This document shows, in pieces, positions 55,886-64,000 of a DNA stretch of 64,000 nucleotides; the first letter of the stretch is position 1, and each line of letters opens with the position of its first letter. Both the position numbers and the translations under genes were made by a program. The stretch covers positions 1 to 64,000 of the forward strand of contig PUQB01000885.1 of the NCBI GenBank assembly GCA_003024785.1, written 5' to 3'. The stretch is from Selaginella tamariscina. Taxonomy: Eukaryota; Streptophyta; Lycopodiopsida; Selaginellales; Selaginellaceae. A model generated the notes under the pieces. The model had not been told where the DNA came from and did not search any database. It was given only the letters and a program-made list of their open reading frames with translations.

Positions 55886-55957
55886 GTGGCTGTGGTTTAG
55901 TGGTGAGAATTCCACGTTGTGGCCATGGAGACCTGGGCTCAAATCCCAGCAGCCACA
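55886..55957 (+). tRNA. tRNA-His(GTG), copy 2
   Basis: 72 nt: GTGGCTG/CAGCCAC acceptor stem fully paired, anticodon GTG, T-arm CTGGG-CTCAAAT-CCCAG. Copy 1 carries A at position 1. Confidence 0.92.
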
Positions 55958-56021
55958 CTCCCTCACTTTTGTCCTCTCATGAATCTCCTTCCCGCTCCCA
56001 TGGAGGAGTTGCCACTTCGCT

Positions 56022-56042
56022 AAACCCTAAACCCTAAACCAA
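56022..56042. repeat. Telomeric AAACCCT run at a breakpoint
   Basis: AAACCCTAAACCCTAAACC, almost three perfect plant telomere units, lies exactly between the end of the tRNA repeat block and the truncated chromovirus LTR. Confidence 0.85.
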
Positions 56043-56629
56043 GCCCACTTACTCATTAGGTAAACAGGGGGGGGGGGTCCGTCACATAAATAAAGGGGGC
56101 TTCCTGGTTCAAAAGAGCTCGTTAACCTCCTACCGTGCAACTCGTTAACTTAGTGCAAGCTAAGCTTGTGTCGTCAAGGTGCAACCCTCCGTTGTGCCGC
56201 CCAAACTTCCACACGACAGGGGTACAACCCACCCTAGGGTTAGACTATCCTTATCGTTGGCAGGATCTTGCCTTTGAGATAGGGGCACGTCACTTCCAAG
56301 GAGTTAGTCAGATTCCTTGGTCCGAAAACCTGCTCGCAAGCTCAAAGGCATTGCCCGAGTTCACGTTCCGCAAACTAGTGGTTGAGGCCTTGCTCCGGCC
56401 GCCTCAACCACGCCAAGCTAGGAACGACACCTAAAGCTCGGCTAGTCCGTGTATCCTGATTCACAAGGTGAGTCTCGTTCGTGGACTTAGTCAGTTAGGG
56501 GTTTGAGTTCCTAAGGCTTGGGTTCCTAATACGGGTTACTTTACCAGATTCCGTGGGGTTTCCAGAGAGGGGATTCCAGGGTTGGCACCTGGCAAGCCGC
56601 CTTTGTGGCACCAGGTAAAAACTCTGACA
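56043..56629 (+). repeat. Chromovirus 5' LTR, 5'-truncated
   Basis: Aligns with the second half of the 3' LTR from AGCCCACTTACTCATT onward, with the poly-G tract, and ends AACTCTGACA at 56629. Confidence 0.9.
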
Positions 56630-56631
56630 AT

Positions 56632-56643
56632 TGGTATCGGAGC
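56632..56643 (+). other. Primer-binding site (initiator tRNA-Met type)
   Basis: TGGTATCGGAGC two bases after the LTR end differs by one base from TGGTATCAGAGC, the common plant site complementary to the 3' end of initiator tRNA-Met. Confidence 0.85.
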
Positions 56644-56924
56644 AAGTTCTCTGCGGTCAGTAGGACTGCCTTAAGTCGTAGGGTGTTTCAATGTTTAGAT
56701 AACTCTAAATTCTTGATATACTCTATTGCTTTCGGTTGACATGTCTGTATTCTGCGCAGAGAGTTTGATCCTGTGAGTTGTCAAACTTCGGAGAACACTT
56801 GCTCAGTGAGTCGGCGTGAGATTCTAGGTATGTCCGAAAGTCTTATGCTAGTTTAAGCTGATGTGTGTGGGTGTACAACCTGTGCAGGGTGTTTCCAACT
56901 TTGGTGAAACTAGGGTTCAATACG

Positions 56925-57950
56925 ATGAGCAAGAGAAAGCAACCAGAGCCTGAGGCAGAGAGGGCTGTCGCAGAGGCTCAAAATGAGGAGATGGATGAGG
57001 CTGATCCAGGTCGACCCCCTAGAGTTAGACAACGACCTGGTTGGCGAGAAATAATGATGGATGCCCTAAACGAACTTCGAGGGGATGTTTGGGGTTGAAC
57101 GACCGAATCGATAATGTTGCCGTTCGGATTCCACGAATACTGCAGTGCCAGATGTTCCGCAACCAGACACACGGAAAAAGAAGAAGAAGCATGACTCAGA
57201 GTCAGGTTCCTCTGAATCAGATTCTTCGACGGAAGTAGGTGGTGGAGGTCCCAGTAAATTCAAACCGGTAAAGCCTTCGAATTTCATGGGTTCAAAGGAT
57301 TACAAGGTTTTGGATGACTGGTTGTATGATATGGAAAGCTATTTCGAGGCTGCTTCCGTGAGAAAGACAGAAAAGGTTGCATGTGCCAAGCAGTTTCTTA
57401 AAGAAGAAGCTAAGACTTGGTGGCGAATTGTTGAAGGTGAACGTGGATACCGAAACAGCTGGAAGCACATGAAAAAGGAGATCAAAAAGCAGTATATGCC
57501 GGATGATCTCGGTTTGCGATTGCGTGCTGACCTGGCACTTTGTCAACAGGGAGTTCGGGGAAGTCCTAATGGACCACGTTTATCGATTCGAAAGTGTACG
57601 GCGATTGGTGCCAAATATGAGCGATGATGAAGCTCGAAGTTGCTTCATGGCTAGCTTGAATGAGAAGACGCGAAGAGAAATCTTAAGGTACAAGCCAACA
57701 AGCTATCGGGAATGTCAAGAGGCAGCTCAAAAGGTTGCTTATGGCATGTCGTTAGAAGACTTGTACAAAGGGGAGGAAGCAAAACCTAAACCAAGGAGTT
57801 TCCTCCAAAGTCTGGGTTCAGAAGGTTTGATAGGCGACCAGATCAATCGCCATCAATTCGAAGTGCAAGTCCCTTTGTCGGCAGTTCCAAGTTTTCGGAC
57901 ACATCAAGACCCACCGGATTTCGGAAACCATTGGCGTTACCACCTCCTCA
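56925..57950 (+). pseudogene. Chromovirus gag
   Basis: Begins MSKRKQPEPEAERAVAEAQN (56925). A shift near 57090 leads to a Ser-rich linker and then KPSNFMGSKDYKVLDDWLYD and KQFLKEEAKTWWRIVEGERG, the usual gypsy gag core. After another shift near 57550 comes RRLVPNMSDDEARSCFMASL. Confidence 0.85.
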
Positions 57951-58587
57951 GCAGGCCAAAGGATCGGCTCCAAAGTCTGCTCCCCCGCGTTCCGCAGGCG
58001 GGGTTGTGAAATGTTATAATTGTAACAAGCCTGGTCATTTTGCTAAAGAGTGTCAGGCACCCTCACAACAATCAGGACATTTCAAGGCGATGGTAGAAGA
58101 GGAAGTTGCTGAACCAGAAACGCTTGAAGATCCGGAAGATGAGTCAGAAGAGGTAATGTTGTGCCAGACACAACCTGCCTTATTCGCTATTCAAGACAAA
58201 ACTGACCCTTTGCTATATTTGACAGGAAGGATACGAGGGGACCGAGTCCGAATGATGATCGATACTGGAGCAACATACAACTTCATATCGACTAGTCTAG
58301 CTCGTCGATTGAATTTGGATGTAATAAAGATGTGTGAAATAAAGATCAATTTTGGCAAAGGTTCTCAAAATACTAATAATATAGCAAGGGCAGTTCCTGT
58401 CCAAATCAAAGATTGGAAGGCTAAGCTAGACTTAGTTGTCTTGAATATGACGGGGTTTGACTTTGTTTTGGGTATGGAATGGTTCCATAAACATGTAATC
58501 GAAATGAGGGGTTCCGGAGATAATCGAATCACGCTTGCAGCAGATAAAGAGGACATTAGAAAACCACGCTCAAAATGGAAACGCTAA
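57931..58587 (+). pseudogene. Chromovirus zinc knuckle and protease
   Basis: CYNCNKPGHFAKEC is a perfect CCHC knuckle (58012-58053), and RMMIDTGATYNFISTSLARR carries the aspartic protease DTGA site (near 58260). FDFVLGMEWFHKHV is the protease C-terminal element. This 218-codon frame is itself uninterrupted and ends at the TAA near 58587. Confidence 0.88.
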
Positions 58588-60060
58588 CTGATAAGGATTG
58601 GAATCCTATGTTCCTTACCTTAACTCAGTTGCGTAAGGCAGTTAGACATCGGGTGTGTGCAATGGTTTTGGATACTGGTGAAGTCAAAATAGGAGATGGT
58701 CAAGAATCTGTTCCTGAACCTATTTTGGAAGTCTTGAACATGTTTAAGGATGTGTTGCCAGAAGACTTGCCGCCCGAGTTACCTCCACGTCGAGTTGTGG
58801 ACCACAGGATAGAGATTTTGCCAGGTTCGTCTCCACCGGCAAGAGCCCCATATCGGTTGAATCCTCAAGAGTTAGTAGAAGAATTGAAGAGACAGCTGAC
58901 AGAATTGATTGGTCGAGGACACATTCGACCTAGTCGATCGCCGTATGGTGCACCTATCTTGTTTGTAATGAAAAAGGATGGTACGATGCGAATGTGTGTG
59001 GACTATCGAGCGCTGAACGCGATAACTATCAAAATAAGTATCCTCTTCCACGAGTGGACGACTTATTTGATAGGCTATCGAAAGCAAAGTATTTTTCAAG
59101 AATAGACTTGAGATCGGGTACCATCAGATTCGGGTAGCAGAGAATGACATTGAGAAGACCGCTTTTCGAACGCGTTATGGATCATTTGAGTTTCTAGTCT
59201 TGCCATTCGGGTTGTGCAATGCTCCAGCAACTTTTTGCACAATGATGGATGATGTGTTTAGAGACTATCTAGACGAGTGGTGTATATTGATGACATTCTG
59301 ATTTTCAGTTCGACAATTGAGGAACATGTGGAACACTTAGAAAAAGTGTTTCAGAGGTTGAGAGAGAACCAGTTGTATGCTAAAGAAAGCAAGTGCGCAT
59401 TTGGTCAAACCAAGATAGATTTCTTGGGACACTTGATCTCAGGTGGGGAGGTTGCCATGGACCCAAAGAAAATTCAAGCTATTACTGAGTGGATGACTTT
59501 AAAAGATGTGCATGAAGTTAGATCATTTCTTGGTCTGACAGGGTATTACCGAAGATTCATAAAGGGTTACTCGGAAATAGCGGCCCCATTGACAGATCTT
59601 ACGAAAAACATTCCATGGCATTGGACTCCAGAGTGCCAACGTGCGTTCGTCAAACTCAAAGAGGCTATCTCTTCTGAGCCAGTTTTGCAGTTGCCCATCT
59701 TTGAAGATCCCTTTGAAGTAGAATGTGACGCTTCCGACTTTGCAATTGGTGGTGTATTGCAACAGAAAGGACATCCAGTGTCCTTTTTCTCGAAGAAGTT
59801 AGATGCGCGCAAACTCGATGGCCTACTCACGAAAAGGAGATGTATGCTATTGTTGCTTCCTTGGAGTATTGGCGTCATTATCTTCCAAGTCATGGCACTG
59901 TGGTTTGGACAGATAGTGTAACTCTAAGGTATTTTGAAACGCAGCCGAAGCTATCGCCGAAGTATGCTAGATGGCAGCAGAAGTTGGCACGATTTCAGCC
60001 TGAAATCAACATAAGGCGGGAAAGGACAATGTGGTAGCTGATGCACTCAGTAGAAAGGGT
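58575..60060 (+). pseudogene. Chromovirus reverse transcriptase and RNase H
   Basis: [20 protein letters not shown] and [12 protein letters not shown] start the polymerase. A break near 59040 is followed by the fingers/palm, and VYIDDILIFSSTIEEHVEHL has the YxDD box at 59280. Thumb and RNase H: LGLTGYYRRFIKGYSEIAAP, then VECDASDFAIGGVLQQKGHP and LEYWRHYLPSHGTVVWTDSV. Further breaks near 59270, 59830 and 60035. Confidence 0.88.
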
Positions 60061-60227
60061 CATCTTCGATTATGTCAGCACCCGTGTCAACTTTGGTGGA
60101 TGAATTTGTGACGGCGTATCCTCAGGACAAGTTTGCTAAGGAGCTTTGAGCCTGGTGGCAAAGAGGAAACAAGTTCATCAGTTACGAAGAGATGGTAATA
60201 TTCCAGCAGGAATAGAAAGTCGAATGG

Positions 60228-61400
60228 ATGCACTCAAACAGGCATTTTGCAGTACGAGATGGAGTTCTTTATTATAAAGAAAAGAGACTCTATGTTCCAG
60301 AAGGGACATGGAGGGAGAGGCTGTTAAGAGAGCATCACGACGTTCCTTTGGCAGGACATGGTGGAAGGCATAAGACGTTGGCTTTGTTGAAACAGGGATT
60401 CTATTGGCCGGGTATGATAGATGATGTTGCCAAGTATGTCAAGACATGCCCCACATGTCAACAAGTAAAGAGCCGATCGCAAAAACGAGCTGGGAAGTTG
60501 CAGTATATACCGATTCCAGAGCGGCCATTTCAAAGTGTTACTTTGGACTTTATCATGGGATTGCCAAAATCTTGTGGTTTTAATGCGCTCATGGTGGTAG
60601 TCGATCGGTTTTCAAAGGTTGCTCATTTCATTCCAACTGTAGAGACAGTGAATGCAATTCAAGCAGCGAAGTTGTTCTTCCAAAGTCATAAGAGTGCGCG
60701 AGACTACCGGAAACCATGATCTCAGATCGGGATCCTCGGTTTACGGGGAAGTTTTGGGGACATTGTTTAAGCAATTTGGTACGATGCTGAGTTAGTACAG
60801 CTTACCATCCGCAAACTGATGGTCAACGGAGAGGGTGAACCGACAAGTCGAGGACTATCTCAGATGCTATGTTCAAGGTGATCAACTTGATTGGGCTGAA
60901 CACTTAGATATGGCTGAGATATGTTACAATAACTCCACACTGCAATCGGATGTAGCCCGATGGAAGTGTTAACTGGGAATAAGGGTGGTATTCCTCAGAG
61001 TATGGTGTTACCGAAAGACGATAGCAATCGAGTTCCATCTGTAGCAGAGTTCACGGGACAATTGTATCGAACATGGGAAGCTGCTCGTCAAGCGATGGCT
61101 GCAGCTCAGGAAAGGTATCGTCAGCAGTACGATAAACATCGGCGGGATGTAGAGTATCAGGTTGGGGATATGGTATTGTTGAGTACCAAAAACCTGAAGG
61201 TTCCAACGACTCTTTCGAGGAAGTTTCTATCGCACTACATAGGTCCATACAAGGTGGTGAAGCAAGTAGGGAAAGTGGCTTATGAGTTAGATCTTCCTCC
61301 GGAGTTGGGAACAATACACAATGTGTTTCATGTCAATTTACTCGAGCCATTCCACAAGGATGAGAAACATCCGCAAGATATGAAAACTTACGTCCGCTTC
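60228..61400 (+). pseudogene. Chromovirus integrase core
   Basis: H2C2 zinc domain (HHDVPLAGHGGRHKT, CPTCQQVKSRSQ), LDFIMGLPKSCGFNALMVVV with the first catalytic Asp, ISDRDPRFTGKF with the second (60719), YHPQTDGQ and the Glu region near 60820. A frameshift lies at about 60715 and another near 60950. LKVPTTLSRKFLSHYIGPYK is the GPY/F module. Confidence 0.87.
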
Positions 61401-61577
61401 CTGAGCTGGTCGGCGATGAAGGAGTTCGAAGTTGAGTCGATATTGGATGCAAAGGATATTAAACGCCGAGGGACGCGAAAACGTAAAAGAATATCTTGTA
61501 AGTGGAAGGGTTACCCGGCATGCGAGTCGACATGGGAACCATTGGATAATCTACAGAACGCGATGGATAGTGAATGA
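61400..61577 (+). other. Chromodomain at the integrase C-terminus
   Basis: FEVESILDAKDIKRRG, then ISCKWKGYPACESTWEPLDN, fits a chromodomain: E-x-I-L-D at the start and W-K-G-Y-x-x-x-x-x-T-W-E-P at the end. It marks the element as a chromovirus and is thought to steer insertion to heterochromatin by binding histone marks. The ORF ends at TGA 61577. Confidence 0.88.
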
Positions 61578-61974
61578 GTTTGAGGCAAGGTCTCAAACTG
61601 TTAGTAATGATTAAGGAATAAAGCAAGTCTTTATTTCTTATTAACCAAGGGGCCGGCAACAACACTAACTAGAGGCCTCCTATATAAATTCTAGTTAATA
61701 AAGAAATTAACCAGTGTTGTGTGCGTCGGGTGACAGACTTTGCAGACGTGCAAAAGGTCTCCAAATGACTTCATGTCGCAGGTGGTGCCTCCGGCAGCTG
61801 GTTTACGACTCAGTGAACGACGGTTCTGAAGTACTTGGCTTCGCGTAATGCAAGGGGGGTAATAAAACTTGTGAACTTTTGGCTGACTCCGCATAGAGTG
61901 ATATGTTAGTTTTGGTTAATTTTTTCTAACATTATCTAGTCTTGGAGTTAGACGTCAACGAGGACGTTGACATT

Positions 61975-61991
61975 TTCAAAGGCGGGGAGTG
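61975..61991 (+). other. Polypurine tract
   Basis: AAAGGCGGGGAGTG directly before the LTR (TGTCATAG at 61992), the priming site for plus-strand synthesis. Confidence 0.85.
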
Positions 61992-62954
61992 TGTCATAGT
62001 TTTTACTATGACTCGACCCTTTACTTTGGGGTTTGACTGTTGTTACCTACCGAGTTGTGTGACGAACCCTAGATGTAGAGAAACAGGCCCGCTTAGTGCA
62101 CTTGGGTATCTAGTGATGGTCCGGCCGGGTGTCTTAGGTATTTGCAAGAAACTCTAGGCGAAGCTAGTACTTCCTTCTAGAAACCTCCCCCGTTTGACGT
62201 TCCAGGTTAGGTTTTCCGTTATAGCTTGTCAAAATAAGGGTTAGGGACACCCCTAGGGTTGACCTAACCCTAGGGTTGCCCTAACCCCACGCCCTAATAC
62301 CCCCCCCTAGGGGTTAGGTTTAGGGTTAGGTTAGGACAACCATTTTCTCTAAGGGCTGGCATTTCCGTGCCAGCCCACTTACTCATTTAGGTAAACAGGG
62401 GGGGGGGGTCCGTCACATAAATAAGGTAGAGTATATGTAGTGAGGCTTCCTGGGTTCAAAAGAGAGCTCGTTAACCTCCTACCGGTGCAAGCTAAGCTTG
62501 TGTCGTCAAGGTGCAACCCCGTTGTGCCGCCCAAACTTCCACACGACAGGGGTACAACCCACCCTAGGGTTAGACTATCCTTATCGTTGGCAGGATCTTG
62601 CCTTTGAGAAGGGCACGTCACTTCCAAGGAGTTAGCCAGATTCCTTGGTCCGAAAACCTGCTCGCAAGCTCAAAGGTATTGCCCGAGTTCACGTTCCGCA
62701 GAACTAGTGGTTGAGGCCTTGCTCCGGCCGCCTCAACCACGCCAAGCTAGGAACGACACCTAAAGCTCGGCAGTCCGTGTATCCTGATTCACAAGGTGAG
62801 TCTCGTTGTGGACTTAGTCAGTTAGGGGTTTGAGTTCCTAAGGTTGGGTTCCTAATACGGGTTATTTTACCAGATTCCGTGGGTTTCCAGAGAGGGGATT
62901 CCAGGGTTGGCACCTGGCAAGCCGCCTTTGTGGCACCAGGTAAAAACTCTAACA
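61992..62954 (+). repeat. Chromovirus 3' LTR (963 bp)
   Basis: TGTCATAGTTTTTACTATGA at the start and TCTAACA at the end (expected TCTGACA). Nearly the same as the solo LTR at 16378-17339. Contains telomere-like GGTTAGGTTTAGGGTTAGG words and a poly-G run. Confidence 0.93.
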
Positions 62955-64000
62955 TTTTTGATTTCATTTTCATGTGTTTCCAGCTATTTTGGTATCCACA
63001 TTCACCTTTAACAATTCGCCACCAAGTCTTAGCTTCTCCTTTAAGAAATTGCTTGACACATGCAACCTTTTCTGTCTTTCTCACAGAAGCAGCCTTGAAA
63101 TAGCTTCCATATCATACAACCAGTCATCTAAAACCTTATAATCCTTTGAACTCATGAAATCTGAAGGCTTTATCGATTTAAATTTACTGGGACCTCCACC
63201 ACCTACTTCCGTAGAAGAATCTAATTTAGTGAACTTGACTCTGAGTCATGCTTCTTTTTCTTTTTTTGTGTGTCTAGTTGCGGAACATCTAACACTGCAG
63301 TATTGTCAGAATTCGAACAGCAACGTTATCGATTTGGTCATTTAACCCCAAAACATCCCTTCGAAGTTCGTTTAGGGCATCCATCATTATTTCTTGCCAA
63401 CCAAGTCATTGTCTAACTCTAGAGGGTCGACCTGGATCAGCCTCATCCATCTCCTCATTTTGAGCCTCTGCGACAACCCTCTCTGCCTCAAGCTCTGGTT
63501 GCTTTCTTTTACTCATCATATTGAACCCTAGTTTCAACACTCGGAGAATATGCTTGGAATGTTCCCAATATGAAGTTGGAAAACCTTGCACAGGTTATAC
63601 ACCCACACACATCAGCTTAAACCAGCATAAGACTTTTGGACATACCTAGAATCTCACACTGACTCACTGAGCAAGTGTTCTCCGAAGTTTGACAACTCAC
63701 AGGATCAAACTCTCTGTGCAGAATACAGACATGTCAACCGAAAGCGATAGAGTAGATCAAGAATTTAGAGTTATCTAAACACTAAAACACCCTATGACTT
63801 AAGGTAGTCCTACTGACCACAGAGAACTTGCCTCCGATACCAATGGTCAAAGTTTTTACCTAGTGTCACAAAGGTGGCTTGCCAGGTGCCAACCCTGGAA
63901 TCTCCTCTTTGGAAGCTCCACAGAATCTGGTAAAATAACCCGTATTAGGAACCCAACCCTTAGGAACTTAAGCCCCTAGCTAACCAAGTTCACAAATGAG
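62955..64000 (-). mobile_element. Second chromovirus copy, inverted, cut at gag
   Basis: The minus strand carries, from right to left: LTR end (from 63844 to beyond 64000), primer site GCCTCCGATACCA at 63830-63842 (plus), the gag start (63591-63406, MSKRKQPELEAERVVAEAQN) and the later gag piece MRKTEKVACVKQFLKGEAKT (63084 leftwards). At 62955 the gag sequence stops abruptly against the end of the other element's 3' LTR, the signature of an insertion or fusion. Confidence 0.88.
63406..63591 (-). pseudogene. N-terminal gag fragment of the inverted chromovirus
   Basis: MMSKRKQPELEAERVVAEAQ and NEEMDEADPGRPSRVRQ match the gag start of the plus-strand element with few changes, but it runs into a stop at RVRQ where the other copy continues with RPGWREIMMDAL. 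Confidence 0.8.

Larger units (their letters stand above)
54890..56021. repeat. Direct repeat block, copy 2 (tRNA-Leu/Pro/His)
   Basis: Near-identical to 52490-53604, offset about 2.4 kb, with small indels (for example near 55324 and 55561). The block stops at CTTCGCT, exactly where an AAACCCT run begins. Confidence 0.9.
56043..62954 (+). mobile_element. Ty3/Gypsy chromovirus (chromodomain) retrotransposon, 5' LTR truncated
   Basis: A 3' LTR at 61992-62954 (963 bp) and a 5' LTR remnant at 56043-56629 lacking its first about 385 bp. Primer site, gag, CCHC knuckle, protease, reverse transcriptase, RNase H, integrase, chromodomain and polypurine tract occur in the expected order on the plus strand. 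The polyprotein is broken by about eight small indels. Related to the solo LTR at 16378-17339. Confidence 0.93.

Noticed and set aside
52783-55957. Plastid or mitochondrial origin of the tRNA cluster
   Set aside because: Anticodons AAG (Leu) and AGG (Pro) are eukaryotic nuclear types, and the surrounding TTTAGGG-like DNA is nuclear. The set does not match an organelle gene order.

Overview
This window looks like nuclear DNA from a land plant or close streptophyte relative, read from a draft assembly (there is one N at 31293). Four things point that way: TTTAGGG/AAACCCT telomere-type motifs, nuclear-type tRNA genes, plant-type LTR retrotransposons (one with a chromodomain), and a telo-box beside a divergent promoter. 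DUF7869-like, ParB-like and Crinkler-like genes make me lean towards a non-seed plant, but that is inference. Most of the window is transposon and repeat. Almost every coding region is split by one- or two-base indels, which means either widespread decay or uncorrected assembly errors.

Layout. 1-1.7 kb: a broken minus-strand DUF7869-like gene. 1.8-6.4 kb: two arrays of a short perfect palindrome (core GGCGGGATTAATCCCGCC) on either side of 2.9 kb of AT-rich microsatellites. 6.8-11.3 kb: a broken ParB-like/methyltransferase-like gene, then a HAD/FCP1-like phosphatase gene. 13.7-18.9 kb: a minus-strand Copia element carrying a solo chromovirus LTR. 20.6-25.4 kb: a minus-strand Gypsy element with unusually short LTRs. 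26.1-29.1 kb: a GC-richer, intronless chimera of a PP2C phosphatase and a Crinkler-like P-loop NTPase. 29.3-32.1 kb: two unidentified multi-exon genes predicted from matching splice phases. 32.5-35.6 kb: a PIF/Harbinger DNA transposon. 37.7-37.9 kb: two REV1-like exons. 39.9-41.1 kb: an intact gene with SIN3-type PAH-like repeats. 41.3-46.2 kb: a second short-LTR Gypsy copy, on the plus strand. 48.2-50.2 kb: an old chromovirus LTR and 3' end. 52.5-56.0 kb: a tRNA gene cluster with a duplicated block set in degenerate telomere-like repeats. 56.0-63.0 kb: a chromovirus with a truncated left LTR. 63.0-64.0 kb: an inverted copy of its 5' end.

How it fits together. The window records layers of insertion. 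A chromovirus LTR sits inside Copia, one chromovirus abuts an inverted relative, and two inverted copies of one Gypsy family flank the 16 kb that hold the host-like genes. Likely host genes are the PAH protein, the REV1-like exons, the small spliced genes and the tRNAs. The PP2C-NTPase chimera, the ParB/methyltransferase-like gene and the palindrome arrays are the items most likely to be new biology.
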